A DNA stretch of 64,000 nucleotides from Romanomermis culicivorax (lineage: Eukaryota > Nematoda > Enoplea > Mermithida > Mermithidae): assembly GCA_963922205.1 (NCBI GenBank), contig CAWUHX010000150.1:124001-188000 (forward strand), in the 5' to 3' direction. The position numbers and the translations under genes were made by a program. Below, one piece after another: positions 1 to 12,029 of the stretch; position 1 is the first letter of the stretch; each line of letters begins with the position of its first letter. The notes below the pieces were generated by a model that saw nothing but the letters and a program-made list of their open reading frames with translations, had not been told where the DNA came from and searched no databases.

Positions 1-23
1 TCAGAGGAATGGACCCTCTGACA
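1..23 (-). repeat. Element 1 3' LTR, first 23 bp only
   Basis: In element orientation this is the LTR start (TGTCAGAGGG). It matches 18637-18659 at 22 of 23 positions. The rest of the LTR lies left of the window. It contains a short inverted repeat, TCAGAGG with CCTCTGA. Confidence 0.78.
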
Positions 24-35
24 TCCCTCCCCCCC
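24..35 (-). promoter_or_regulatory. Element 1 polypurine tract
   Basis: The minus strand reads GGGGGGGAGGGA and runs directly into the LTR start TGTCAGAGGG. This is where the plus-strand primer for reverse transcription is expected, and it fixes the orientation of the element. Confidence 0.8.
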
Positions 36-1198
36 AAAGGCAAGACTTTTCCCGCCAGCGAAGGGAAAAGTCAGGAGGTCCCCCAAGGGCCCCAGACCCT
101 CGACGCCGACGAATCGGCGACTCCAAATGTTCAACGAACGAAGCTACGCGCCGTTGACGCAATCGTAAACAATAAAAATAAAATGTCCGTATCGAACGGT
201 ATCTTTACAACTTTGGGGCCAATGGCGCCGGATGCTACCCCCGACGCTAAAATTTCACTAATAAAATGCCCCGTGGGCCCGTTGTCCCAAATAAAAGAAT
301 AAAAATGTTCGAACGAATAGCGTTCGCAGCACTCGGGCCGAATTTGACCAAAATAAAAATAAAAAACCTTTGATCGGCGGCGACCCCCCAGTGCCCGGGT
401 TAGGTTGTGGGCCGCTCCCCACTGCCATCGATGTATGTAGTATCGGCGGCTCCTCCATCACCGATTGTGGCCTTCGTCTCCGTCCTCTCCGGAGGGGGGT
501 TGTTGATTGTGGAGAGCCCGCAAGACTTTCGCAATTTCCGCTGCCGTTGCTCCTCTGGCCCCTTGGCCGGACACTGGCCCCCCCAACGCCTTTGGTATTA
601 TCTGCCCCCAGGGAGAAAGGATGCCCGAAAACCAAATCCTCTGGCCCTTTGGCTGTCTAGATTTTGAACCAAAAAATTTTTATGGTATTTGTTGCCAAAG
701 TGAATCTGCCTTATTAAAAGGTAAACTTAAACCCATAACACGGTTTGTGTCACGAAAAATTTTAGAATGAAAATATGTGTTTTGGAAAAAAGATAATGAA
801 AAATATGAAAATGGTAGCGCAAAGCCTGCTACCCTTGCGTGATGTCAGTTGGTGACTTTGTTGGAAAGGAACAAAAATACCCAAAATTTAAGAAAAATAC
901 AAAAATTGGTCGATAATTTACAGATTTACCAAAAAGAAATACGAGATATCTCTGTGCAGATTCGAACAAACAAACACAAACGAAAAAAAATGAATGAAAC
1001 AAATTACTGAGATTAGTAGGAGAGGCAACTTTAAGGCATAATAAAGGTGGCACAACCGGTTTTCGTTTTGTAATACTGACACTCGAAACGAGAAGAAAAA
1101 TAGGTAACTTTTGAAATATCGAAAAGAAATTTACAGAACACGATAACTGTCTTTACAATGACCTCACGGAGAGTGGGGTCATCCAGAACATAAAAAAT
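36..1198 (-). other. Element 1 long 3' non-coding region, C-rich then AT-rich
   Basis: Two blocks of opposite composition. Positions 36-660 are GC-rich; 661-1198 are AT-rich. Overlapping open frames occur on both strands of the GC-rich block, as expected from composition, and none shows a recognisable domain. I see no protein gene here. By position it is the 3' untranslated region between the last ORF and the polypurine tract. Long structured 3' regions in retroelements can serve export or packaging, but nothing seen here proves that. Confidence 0.5.
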
Positions 1199-2923
1199 TT
1201 ACTTTCTTCTATGACCGCTATGGTCCCGTCCCGGTTGACCAATGCCGATTTCTCGTTTCAATGATGAAATATAATCGGGGTTCTCTGTCAAGGGCGGTCT
1301 TTGGGGCGGTTGCGTACCCGTAGACGTCCCCGGAATATCCATTCTTTCTTCGGTTTGCACATTATGCACCGGCGGAATCATCGTAGGCGGAGGCATCTGC
1401 AGGCCCGGCGGGACCAAGAACTGGTGGTAATATTGCGGTTGCCCGGGCTGGAATTGCATGACCGGAAACTGCGGCATTTGGTACTGTGCCGGCGGCGGCA
1501 CCATTGTATTCGGAAATAATTGTCCTGAAAAGAGAGGGCGATTTATACAATCAACACCCACCATCGGTAATCCCGGATAATTCGGCGGTAAATATGGTAA
1601 TTGCTGCTGCTGCGCCTGCATCATCGCATTCGGATCGGCCATCGACACCCCTTGTTGAGTTGTTTCCGTGGCCCTAGACCTATCCAGTGAAGTCGTTCGA
1701 CTGGAGTAGGCCACGTCCACTCTATCGTCGTGTTGATAATATGCCGATGTCCTTTCCTACTTCGAGACTCTCTCTCTGATATCTTTGCGCTCTTTTGCTT
1801 CTCTCTTTTCTCTTTCTTTTCTTTCATAGGCCATTTCGTAATCGTCAATCTCTTTACGCCAGCTTTCCTCCTCAGCCTCTTTTCGCTTTTTTTCCCTCGA
1901 CATCGATTTCTCATGTCGACTTTCGTCTCTATGTCGACTTTCGTGCTTTCTTTTCCTATCCTTTTCCGGCGTTTCCGATTTCTTCCTTCTTTGTATATCG
2001 CTTTCTTTTCTAACCCATCGTTTGGATACCTTACTCGTTGCAGGCCTAGCGTGGGCGTGCTTAACCCGGTATCCAACTCTCTTCTTCAAACTTTTCTCGA
2101 CTTCCAGAATATCGTGAGCCTTCCTTCGATCAATTACCTCCCAAAAACGTATCCGGGGGTCAGTGTTGTCGGTTTCCTTCTTCCATACTTGTATATTCGC
2201 ATATTTCGGTTCGGGGTCTTTTTTGTCTTGCAGGACGGCCTTAGCAATTGTATACGCTAACCCTGATGCTTTCAACTGGCATGAGGCATATAACGCATGA
2301 AAATTGCTACCTGCTCCTCCTTGCCTAGCGTTAAATTCACGGCACAATTTCATCGTAACATAAGCATGGGCCTGGTAATGGAATCCCGCGAAATTTTGGG
2401 GAATTCTGCCCAATCTTGACAATTTCATGAATAAACAAGCGCAAGCCCATACAGCGGCTTCGTATGCTTTTTCCGCAGACCGAGTTGTACTCCATTCGGC
2501 TAGTTGAAGCTCGAAAATACTCCACAACTTTTCGGGCAGGTTCGCTTGCAGAACATGAAACTGTAATTCGTAATATCGTATTGTTTCGATTTCGATCCCG
2601 GCTTCATCGTACACACGGTTTATCAGATCTGTCGTCATTAGAGCTACCTCCTCATCCAAAGTGGGATCCATGTGCGCGAGATATTTCTGGACACATGGAT
2701 TTGATAGAGATACTCTCCCGTATTGGAAATCGACGATGTACTTCCCTTCCTTCAAGGCTTTGTTGAGAACTTGCCCACGTTTCCCCAGACCTCGTCGGTA
2801 TTTAACCTTATCATTTGGATTTTCGGCGGGCTGTTGGAACTTTCCACTCTTTACTTTGTCTAGCTCGGCTTTATTCTCTTCGCGAACTATTCGTTTCTCC
2901 TTAGCCTGTCTCTTCAATTGCAT
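1199..2923 (-). pseudogene. Element 1 ORF4: RS/RE-rich protein of unknown function, one in-frame TAG
   Basis: About 574 codons in one frame, with TAG at 1757-1759 splitting a 388-aa part from a 173-aa part. The first ~250 residues look like a globular, mostly helical domain that I do not recognise (for example YELQFHVLQANLPEKLWSIF). Then comes a strongly charged Arg/Ser/Glu/Lys tract, then a Gln/Pro-rich tail (MMQAQQQQLPYLPPNYPGLP). The RS/RE tract is reminiscent of RNA-binding or splicing-related proteins, by composition only. The frame is open upstream to about 3000 and overlaps the end of ORF3 in the -1 frame, so either the ATG at 2923 or a frameshift from ORF3 could start it. Position between pol and the 3' LTR is where env would normally lie, but there is no signal peptide or membrane segment. 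Confidence 0.55.
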
Positions 2924-2958
2924 CGCTTTCGCAAATTTTCCCGGATTCGTGATGTTCT

Positions 2959-5581
2959 CTACATTTTGCCCACCGGCCTTTGCGTAAACCGGCGGCGGGG
3001 CAAAATGTTATCTCCGATTTCTTCCTTGTCGCTGCCGATTTTGGACACTACCTCCACGTACGGTTCTTCGCTCGTCCCTTCCTCCTCGGGGTTAACATCT
3101 TCTAATTGTTTTGCTAGTTCGATCACAGCCTTCCCGTACTTCTCCTTTTCCAATACTTCTATTTTTTCGTTCATTTCTTTTATCTGATCGGTTAACTTTT
3201 CCAAATCGGGTTGCGTTTCTCTTTCGGATTCAACTATCTCCATCAGTTTTTCCTCCTCTTCAACACCTTTACTCCCATCAGCGGGTGTACTGGCGATAGG
3301 GGGATCCGCGATGACTACGACTACGGGTTTTTCTTGCTCCATCTCGTTACCTGAAACATTCAAATTATCTATTTTAGAGGGTAAATTTACAGTCTGCTCC
3401 TTCGAAGTTTCTTCCATAGGACCCTGGCTAGCCGGGACCACAACTTCTACTTGCGGAATCAGATCTGAATCGTCCCACTTAGTTACGGATTTAAAGGTTG
3501 CAGAGGTGCTAGGGGCCCATAGGTCCTTCGCCTCGAATATGGACGCCGAAACATTCCAATAAATGAGATTTTGACTCGGGGCATGGATATTCAAAAAATG
3601 AAACACGTTATAAAAATAACAGTTCATAAAATAAATAGAATTCTCGTGCAAATTTGTCTCTATTTCTTCTATGGGTTCTTTGCAGGAACGCGGTATCCAT
3701 CTTATAGGTAGTACGCAAAAAATATTTTGAATCGATTTCTGCGTACGTATCTTTGGATATCGTTCCATCATCTGTTCCATTTGATCGGTCGTCTTGTTGT
3801 TCACCAGATCCTGGCCCATCCATTTCATGAATTCAATTCGTTCTTGTTCGTTTCTCCACACGGAGGACCACATACCAGACGTAAATCCTGGAACCCAAGC
3901 TCTCCACTCTTGTGCCGAATGAGGCCACAAGAAGTAAATGAGTGGATTTACGTTCTTCTCATACAAATCTTTGACTATAGGGACAATCGATCGATTAATT
4001 TTCGAATGGTAATGGTCCCTAAGTAGTGATGCTTGTTCTCGTATAACATTCGTAAAGTGGATCACTCCTTTTGGCCATTTTCCTTGTTTCATTTCTATTT
4101 CTCGGGGTTCAATCGGCCGTCCGAATTGCCGTGCCGCCAAAATATCTTCTAAATCCCAATCGTTGGTTGGTCCTTCTTCTGAATCGTCTGTATCCTTTCT
4201 CTTTCTTGACGCTTTCACCTTTCTTTCTACCCATGGGAACCAACCGTTGGGTACTGGCTGTGGTTCGATATCGCAATTGGAGAAATGCGGAGGACAATGA
4301 AAAGTCCTTGGCGTCATTTCCTCCGACAATTTGTACGTCGCAATGGCTTCTCCATGCATCATGAAATATAACGCGTTAGTATTGCTCGTCACCTCTTCCA
4401 CTCCGTAAGCGCCTTTCCATTGTGGATCCGTATACCTATCTTCGAACATCTCCCTAAATCTCCGTGCTAAATCGGCGATCAATTCCGGTTCCATCGTATC
4501 GTGCGGATACAACTGGAAACAATTTTGAATGTCTGTCGCGAATCCGTAGCGAAGTAGCGCTAGAAAACATAGAAGGGATGTGTGCGCGTCGAGCGTCGCG
4601 TATCGCAAAACTTCTACATTTAATTTGTCCGCCTCCATGAGTTGCCTAAATTCTAGGGAACTCAACTGTCCCCACGAAATCTTGAAAGCGTCGGCCCATA
4701 AAAACAAAACTTCCATCATAAGGGCTTTCAGGTTGAGGCCTTCGGGGCTGATTCCGATTATTCTTGCTTTCGATTTGTCTTTCATCTCCGCCAACACAAT
4801 TTCCAAATCGTAGATGCAGCACGATAAAATGTAGTCTATGTTGTCACGCTTTTTTCAAACTAGTTCCTTTTCCTGATCTAAATACCCGAATTTAGTCAGA
4901 ACTAGCGTGATGTCCTCGCGAATGTGGAAACCGACGATGATGTTTTCGCCGCGAAAAATCATTCCGTATACTTTGTGAAAGTGTTCTTTGTCCCAAAACT
5001 TCAAATCAATTATAAAATTCTTTCCGCACATCGTTGAAATCGATAGGAGTCGCAATGCGTCGCTTGGTTTCGATCCTGGTGTTTTCGGCTTTCTCCCACT
5101 TTCAGTATCTAATGCTATGACTATACATCCTCTAAACTTCGACTGATTTATCGCCTTAATAAATGCTTTCATATTCTCGGGCGCAAGAAATAACGGTTCT
5201 TCGATGGCTGCATGAGGCGCACCGAACAACGACGTGAAATAATTAAAAATGTCTGTTGAGCGTACCAACCTTCGAACGTAGTAATCTTAAAATTTTCATA
5301 CAATTTCTTAACTACAACTTTTTTGGTGATAATTTCGGAACAAAAACGACTCAAATGCACAAGAATAAATTTGGACATAGGGGAGTTGATCAGGCTCTCA
5401 AACACCCAAAATCCTCGGCATATAAATTGCCGGCCGGTCAATTTAGAGTCCTGTTCCGAAAAATTTTCTCACATATTCTACCTTTTCCCAACTTACTACT
5501 AATTTGAAAATTCGTATTATCTTGATGATCTTGAGGTTGCCCGAAGGTGCTATCTATTTCGACGATACTGGACGTTGTCAT
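2959..5581 (-). pseudogene. Element 1 ORF3: DEDDy 3'-5' exonuclease-domain protein, likely spliced, one in-frame TGA
   Basis: The N-terminal domain has the RNase D/WRN/MUT-7-type exonuclease motifs in order: IALDTESG (motif I, D-x-E), VGFHIREDITLVL (motif II, D) and YATLDAHTSL (motif III, Y and D). The strand-helix layout between them fits. An in-frame TGA at 4855-4857 falls between motifs II and III; the same frame continues on both sides. The later ~500 residues are unrecognised, ending in an acidic, coiled-coil-like segment (EKLTDQIKEMNEKIEVLEKE). A start ATG at 5581 is plausible: a GTAAGT donor at 5496-5491 and a CAACAG acceptor ending at 5253 join in phase to the exonuclease frame, giving about 792 codons. 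The family trims RNA or DNA 3' ends; the role here is unknown. It occupies the env position of a Gypsy element. Confidence 0.75.
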
Positions 5582-5987
5582 ATCGCGTTCGGATTCGAAT
5601 TTCCCGAAATCTCCAATCAACGAAAATTATCAATATACTAACGCTTTGTAAATTAAATCTAAAAAATAACTCCATAATACTTCGAACTCACGGACTTTAT
5701 AATTCGGGGAAGATTTTCCGGGGACTTATAAACATTTGATTTTCTCACACTAAGCGCGTGAAAAAATATTATTTCGCCCATTAAAATTTTTCGGCGTCGT
5801 AACTTTTTGGTAAATGCCTAAAACTTGCCATAAAATTGCCAAAAATAAGTCAGTATAGTTAAAAATTGAAAGAGAAAAAAGGGGAAAAGTTAGAAAAGAT
5901 AGAAAAGATGCAATACATAGAGCATTAAAAAATACAAATAAAATTAATCCAAACAGAACACACAACGAGAACGATAAAAATGAATTA
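5582..5987 (-). other. Element 1 spacer between integrase and ORF3
   Basis: AT-rich stretch between the integrase stop and the proposed ORF3 start. No domain or stable open frame is visible. It could hold the leader for a spliced ORF3 transcript. Confidence 0.4.
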
Positions 5988-8900
5988 TTAGTTACAGTAA
6001 AAATTGGGTGTTCGTGTAACAAAAGGCATTACGCGATTTATGGAAACTATTTGTACACACGAATGTGGTTTCCCAGCGCGATGTATTTTTATGACATTTT
6101 TATCTAAATTCTGCGTCTCAATTACTTCATAGGGACCGTCGTTTGTTGTGTCGGCCTTCCCTTTGATGATTCCTTTCTGGTAGAGAACAAGTTCTCCCGT
6201 TTGGAACGTCTTTTCGCGAGCCTTCCTATCATACTGTAGTTTTCTTTGGGCTGCCGATTTTTTATGATTTTCGTTTATAATTTTATACGTGTTAAGGAGG
6301 TGCTCCGTTAACATGTATTTGTATGTATCATAGTTGTTTTGAATAATTATTGGCCTTGCGATCTCATTATCTATCTGAAACCTTGCCTCATGTCCATACA
6401 ATAGACTATGGGGGGAATTTTTCATGGTTTTGTGAGGCGTAATCCGATACGCAAACAAAATCTGCTCGAGGTAGTGGGGCCAATCCTCCGGGTCGGTTAT
6501 TGCCACTCTCCTAATTTGCTCGATTAACGTTCTATTGAATCTTTCCACCATACCATTTCATTGCGGGTGGTATTGTGTCGTATTTATTTTTTTTTTTTTT
6601 AGGAGATCACACACGTTGCGCATTAATTCGGACATATACGCTGAGCCTTGGTCACTCAGCAAATGTTTTGGCGTTCCGTGAGTATGAATGACCTTCTCCA
6701 TGAATGCTTTCACTATTGTGTCGGCTTTTTGGTCTGGAATGCATTTTGCCTCGACCCATTTCGTGAAATAGTCCATAAATACAATAACGTATGGTCTTTT
6801 TTCCTGAAGAGGCGAAATACTGACCACATCGGTTGCTACTATTTCTCAAGGGTACGAGACGGGTATTGGGTTAAGTGGTTGGATCGGGTTTGCTATGGGG
6901 CGACATAATTGGCATACAACGCAGGATTTTATCCACTTAATAATGTCGTCTTCCATATTCGACCACCAGAATTTGTTCCCGATTGCGGCGATGATTCTGT
7001 CTATTCCCTGGTGTCCCATTAAGGTATCGCCATGATATTGATGTAGAATGAGGTGTCTAAGTCTTGATGGAATTACTAGTTGGTTTTTTCCATGGACATT
7101 CTCGCGGTATAATACTCCGTTTTCCAAGTGAAAACTGTTAAAGTATTTTTTTGAACTATTCTCGCCAATATTCCGGAAAATGTCCACCAACTTTGAATCC
7201 AATTGTTGTTGCTTCTTAACTAACTCCAGAGAAAACAATTCGGAATCTTTTTTCGCTTCCTCCGGTGTTTGATCTATTTCTTGTTGCATCGGCGGTGGGG
7301 GATCAATGAATGTTTCTTGAGTCTCGGGTTCAAGCATTTGTCTCGTCATGGCTCGCGTTACTGCCATGCATTCGGGTTCCGTACTCAATTTCCCATCTTC
7401 GATTTCTTCTTTCGTTTCCTGTTTCTTGTTTCGACTCTTTTCTTTTTCTTCGGACCGTGATAAGAAATCTGCGAAGGCGTTTTCTCGTCCAGCTACATAC
7501 TCGAATGTATAATTAAATTGACCAAGATACAAAGCCCATTTCAACAACCTTTGATTTTGTTGTTTGTCTGCGGAGAGCCACGTAAGTGGTTTATGATCTG
7601 TTCTAATTGTGACCTTAAACCCCATAACGTAGTGTCGATACTGCTTGAACCCGTAGACTACGGCTAAACATTCTCTCTCCGTTGTTGAATATCTTGTTTC
7701 GGCGTCATTTAGGACTCTACTCGAATAAGCTATCGTCCATCTATCGTTTTCCGTTTCCTGATACAATATTGCCCCTATCGCTGTTCCTGAGGCGTCTGTT
7801 TGAATTACAAATCTCGCCGATCCGTCGAATACTGGATATCGAAGGAAGGGTGCCGTCATTAGGGCATTTTTTAAAGCTGCTAACTGTTCCTCTGAAAGTT
7901 CAAACTTCTCTTTCCTATTCTTCTTTACGAGGGCTTTAAATAAAGGCTGAGCGATAAAGGCTAAATTATGAATGAAACGTTTAGACCACTGCACTAATCC
8001 CAAGAATTTTTGTAGCTGCTTGATGGATTTAGGTACTTCGAAATTTTTTACCGCTTCTATCTTTTGTGGGTCGACTGACATTCCGTTCTTGTCCAATATG
8101 TGGCCTAAAAGTTTTACACTGGCTGGCATAAAGGAACATTTGTCAGGTTTCAATGTGAGGTTCGCATTCGTCAGGCATCGAAATATTGTCTCCAGATCTT
8201 CTAAATGCTCCTCGATGGTTTTGGAAAAAATTATAACATCATCGATATATACTAAGCATATTTTCCACACGTATGGATACAGAATTCGTTCCATGAGACG
8301 CTGAAATTCTGCGGGAGCATTTTTTAAACCAAATGGCATCACTTTAAACTGGAAGAGACCATCTTGGCATATAAATGCTGGTTTTTCTTTCGATTCGGAG
8401 TGCATTGGTACCTGCCAGTACCCGGACTTTAAATCCAAAGTTGAAAAATATCGTGCACCTCCTAACGCGTCTAAATAATCGTCAATTCGGGGTATCGGAA
8501 ATTTATCGTCTTTCGTCACTTGATTGATTCCTCTGTAGTCAACTACTGGTCTCCATGTGCCATCTTTTTTGCCTACTAAAAACAATGGCGCAGCCCAAGG
8601 GCTTCTAGAAGGCTCAATGACACCTTTCTCCATCATATCTTTTACATGTTCTCGAATTATATCTCTTTGCATGATAGGGGCTCTCCAATAGTGTTTTTGG
8701 ACGGGTAGTGCGTCTCCTGTATCGATTTTATGCTCTGCTTCGTGGGTCATTGTTAAAGGGTCGTTCTTCATACTAAATGCATGCCTATGTTTGAGTAGGA
8801 CATTCATAAGCTGCTGTTGCCCTTCCCGGTCGATACTTGATTCTTTTACAAGCTGCGTAACAATTTTGACAAATTCTGGTTCACTCTGCCATTGAATTTG

Positions 8901-8990
8901 AGGTTCTGATTGCAGTTGATGTATTTTTTCGTCGAATTCTGGCCCCACGAATTTCGTTTTGGATTTCGCTATCAACTCGTTGCTACGCAA
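5988..8990 (-). pseudogene. pol: Element 1 pol: reverse transcriptase, RNase H, integrase with two in-frame TGA stops
   Basis: One frame of about 1000 codons. RT: finger region with [19 protein letters not shown] and catalytic [11 protein letters not shown]. RNase [10 protein letters not shown] and RTDHKPLTW. Integrase: an H-H-C-C zinc region ([11 protein letters not shown] ... CVVCQLC), a D in [17 protein letters not shown] with the second D, and MVERFNRT carrying the E. TGA at 6846-6848 (just before the catalytic core) and TGA at 6558-6560 (just before NGMVERF) break the integrase, while the frame itself stays intact. It overlaps the end of gag-protease and lies in the -1 frame relative to it. 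Copies DNA from element RNA and inserts it. The domain order PR-RT-RH-IN puts the element in Ty3/Gypsy, not Copia or BEL in any obvious way. Confidence 0.93.
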
Positions 8991-8992
8991 TT

Positions 8993-11900
8993 TTATCCCC
9001 TTATAAGTAGGATTCGGAAATTATTATCTGTAGCATCCACAATTGAGGCGTCGATGTCGAATAAAGTATCTTTCCCTGTTTCTTCTACCACTATGGGACC
9101 CTTTGCCCAATCTTTCTGTGGCCAAACCACAGCTTGCACAAAAGAAGTGGTATTCGGGGGAATATATGTCCCATTTTTCGTCCAGATAAAAGTTTCTTCG
9201 TTCATTTCGGTAATCCGCATGACTTGTTCTTGATCATCATCACTTTCTAACTCAGGTAGATCTTCTTCCTTGACTTCCTCTTGTAAAGGTACATAATCCA
9301 GAACCATCGGATTTGTAGGAATCCGCAACCGCGACGGTATTTGAGCATCGTCGAATAATGTTTCACTAATTATCTGTCTTTCTACATTCGCTAGGCGTAT
9401 GTGTCCCTTTCGAAAATCAATAGAAGCCTGTATACTAGGATGGGTTAGAAAATCTAGACCCAATATAATACCTTCGTTCAGGTTATCTAGTAATGCGAAT
9501 CTGGCCAGAAAATTTCCTAAACCGGTTCCAATGTATACAAATGTAAGACCATATGTTGTTACTCGTTTCCCTACAGCTGTTACTACTGAATTTAAGATAG
9601 GAAATTTTGTCTTAGGCATATTCAGTAGCCTCGAAGCTGTATCTGTCCCCATGAAGCTAGATTGTGCCCCCGTATCGATTAGGGCTTTAAATTCTTCTCC
9701 GCGTATTTTAAGGGGTATTAATAACGGTTGACACTTGCGAAAATTTTCCAAAAATAGATGTTCATTATCAGTGGCGAGTCTAGGTTTCGTCTCTGAAGTA
9801 GAATTGATAACGTTCCCCAAACTTAACTCGTAATTTTCTATCAGAACTCCATCTAAGGCTATAATTTCCGGCTTATCTTGTTTTTTAACCTCCTGTGAAT
9901 TTATAACATTTACGGAATTATTCGGAGGGTTATTGACCGGTTGTGATGGTGTTACTGGTACAATATTTGGCGGTGGCTGCGGGACGTTACTTTGGCGATA
10001 ATAATATGCCACATTTGGATTCTGCTCGATGTTATTATTGTGATATGGCACCCGTTGGCCGAAATTCGCAAATCCTGCTCTTCCACACTTTACAAAGCCG
10101 CCACGATGGTCGAAATTTCGATTGTAAAAGTTGCTGCCACGATTCCACGACCTCCCCTGATCCGTTGGTTGAATCAATTCAGGGTGTAAGATAAAACAAT
10201 TTTCAGACGAATGGCTATTCGATTTATGGTACGAACAATATGGTCGATGATACGGATTTCCCAAAATTCTATCAGGTAAATTACCATTATATGGTACACT
10301 ATTAGGATTATTATTGACTCCCCAGCGATTAAGAGTTTGAGGGCCCTGATTCCTATTTGCCTCATTAACCATTTTCATAATATCCTGTTGCGATAAAGGG
10401 GTCTGAAATGCTGGTGGCGGCCGAAAAACTTGCTGAGGCCGTATAACCTGTTGTTGTTGACCAGTACTACTATCTTGCGGACGAAATTGTAAATTATTAA
10501 ATCTTTTATTTTCATAGACTCGATTCAACCGATCGTCTTCGCCGTCTTCCTGGTCCTCGCTGAATTCCTTCCAGGCCGTCGTATCGGCTTTCAATTTGTT
10601 TACGAATTCCGCCAAAGAGGCGATATTTTTGAATTCGTGAAGCCGACCTTCCATTCGAGTTTGGACGTAAACTGGAGCCTTGTGAAAATATGTTTCGATA
10701 ACGATTCTATTTCGTTCATTTTCGGTTTTTTCATAATTTAATAAATGAACATAGGTCTTTATTCGTCGTAAAAAATCCTTTGTAGTCTCCCCTTTTCGTT
10801 TTTTCATATCATGTAACTCCCTTCTGAGTGCAGGAGTGTCCATTTTGGGAGCAATCATTCTGATCACGCTTGCTTTCCCTTCCTCATAACTACTATTCTT
10901 GTCCACGTACGTCGAAGTTTCAAAATCACAGCACCGCCAGAGTACTTCAATTCTTAGGTCTTCTGTATCTTCAGGCTTAAATGTGCCTTCCAAACAGGCG
11001 AAAAAATTGAGTATTTCTGGGGCCTCCATTTTATCCGATATTTCTTTATTCTTCATTCGACCCAAAATTATCTTCATTCTTTTTTCTGGATCTTCACAAT
11101 ACCGTCCGTAATCTTGCTGATTTCGAGGGATACTTCCAGATATAGGTTGTTCTATTCCGTGATTCCATGACGTCATTGGTATTTCATCTTCCATCCTTCT
11201 ATGTTGTACACCTTGAGCCTGAGCCTGGGCGAGGTGATTTTCAAACCAATTTAATTTTCTTTCGAAACTCCTGTCTAAATGGTCTTTAACTGGTTCAGAC
11301 TGAAGTACTTCCGTATTTTCATGATTCGATACTCTTTCCTCGGGTCTTTTATCCGTTTTCCTCATCGACTCTCGCATCTGCTTCTCAACTTCTTCCATTA
11401 TCTTTCTTGAGTTTTGCTGTTCTTGTTCCCGAAATTTTTCTTCCCATAACTTGTGTTCCACTCTTTCTCGCATGAGTTGATCCAGTATTTCTTGTTCTCG
11501 TAACGCCGCCTTTGTTCTTTCCACGTTAACGGCATTCGTCGATTTATCAACAGCTCTTTGCATGGATTCCAGGATGGCTAAAGTGGGGACATCCTGTATA
11601 TTTCCATTCGTTAGCCTCTCGGTTTTATTCCTCGATTTCGTTTCGATACCAATTTTCGCGTCGATTTCTGGTATTGTAGGCGTATATCTTGAATTATAAA
11701 ATGATACCGCATTCGTTTTCGGAGTTACATTAATTTTCTCGAAGGATGATACTGAACCCGAGGACGTCTGTATCCCCTGATCCGCATAATCATATGTCTC
11801 TGCATCAATAGTCTGATCTTTATTACTACCATCGGGTAAATTTGCGAATTTCTTTGCTACTTGTTCGATTGTTGTTTCCATGTTCGCCATTCGTTCATTG

Positions 11901-12001
11901 TGATCTTCTTTAGTCAATTCCGATTGCGTTAATGTTACCTTCGGTCGTCGTCCAGGTTGTTTTCGTGCCATTAATTTCGGTTTCGATACTTTCTTCATCA
12001 T
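8993..12001 (-). CDS. gag: Element 1 Gag-protease polyprotein
   Basis: Open frame of 1002 aa starting at the ATG 12 nt after the primer-binding site, so the leader is very short. The first ~300 residues are charged and coiled-coil-like. A capsid-type region follows ([22 protein letters not shown]). One zinc-knuckle-like motif of C-x2-H type is present ([15 protein letters not shown]), a form seen in some Gypsy Gags. The C-terminal retropepsin has [11 protein letters not shown] as active site and IILGLDFL as the second conserved strand. The stop lies next to the pol frame, which is -1 relative to this one around ATAAGGGGATAAAATTG; a -1 frameshift would fuse the two. No internal stop is present, unlike the downstream ORFs. 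Confidence 0.9.
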   Translation of the reverse strand: MMKKVSKPKLMARKQPGRRPKVTLTQSELTKEDHNERMANMETTIEQVAKKFANLPDGSNKDQTIDAETYDYADQGIQTSSGSVSSFEKINVTPKTNAVSFYNSRYTPTIPEIDAKIGIETKSRNKTERLTNGNIQDVPTLAILESMQRAVDKSTNAVNVERTKAALREQEILDQLMRERVEHKLWEEKFREQEQQNSRKIMEEVEKQMRESMRKTDKRPEERVSNHENTEVLQSEPVKDHLDRSFERKLNWFENHLAQAQAQGVQHRRMEDEIPMTSWNHGIEQPISGSIPRNQQDYGRYCEDPEKRMKIILGRMKNKEISDKMEAPEILNFFACLEGTFKPEDTEDLRIEVLWRCCDFETSTYVDKNSSYEEGKASVIRMIAPKMDTPALRRELHDMKKRKGETTKDFLRRIKTYVHLLNYEKTENERNRIVIETYFHKAPVYVQTRMEGRLHEFKNIASLAEFVNKLKADTTAWKEFSEDQEDGEDDRLNRVYENKRFNNLQFRPQDSSTGQQQQVIRPQQVFRPPPAFQTPLSQQDIMKMVNEANRNQGPQTLNRWGVNNNPNSVPYNGNLPDRILGNPYHRPYCSYHKSNSHSSENCFILHPELIQPTDQGRSWNRGSNFYNRNFDHRGGFVKCGRAGFANFGQRVPYHNNNIEQNPNVAYYYRQSNVPQPPPNIVPVTPSQPVNNPPNNSVNVINSQEVKKQDKPEIIALDGVLIENYELSLGNVINSTSETKPRLATDNEHLFLENFRKCQPLLIPLKIRGEEFKALIDTGAQSSFMGTDTASRLLNMPKTKFPILNSVVTAVGKRVTTYGLTFVYIGTGLGNFLARFALLDNLNEGIILGLDFLTHPSIQASIDFRKGHIRLANVERQIISETLFDDAQIPSRLRIPTNPMVLDYVPLQEEVKEEDLPELESDDDQEQVMRITEMNEETFIWTKNGTYIPPNTTSFVQAVVWPQKDWAKGPIVVEETGKDTLFDIDASIVDATDNNFRILLIRG

Positions 12002-12012
12002 TTACCTTTGTA

Positions 12013-12028
12013 GCTGTACAAGTCACCA
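12013..12028 (-). promoter_or_regulatory. Element 1 primer-binding site
   Basis: The minus strand reads TGGTGACTTGTACAGC, one base inside the LTR end at 12030. The TGG start matches the CCA end of a tRNA. The primer tRNA is not identified. Confidence 0.72.
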
Positions 12029-12029
12029 A

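Noticed and set aside
258..635. Open frames on both strands in the C-rich 3' region of element 1
   Set aside because: Overlapping frames on both strands in GC-rich DNA; no domain and no conserved start.
5988..8990. Programmed readthrough or recoding of TGA in element 1 (three TGAs in pol and ORF3)
   Set aside because: Element 1 also has a TAG, element 3 and the Maverick have mixed stops, and the TGA contexts share no motif; ordinary decay is simpler.
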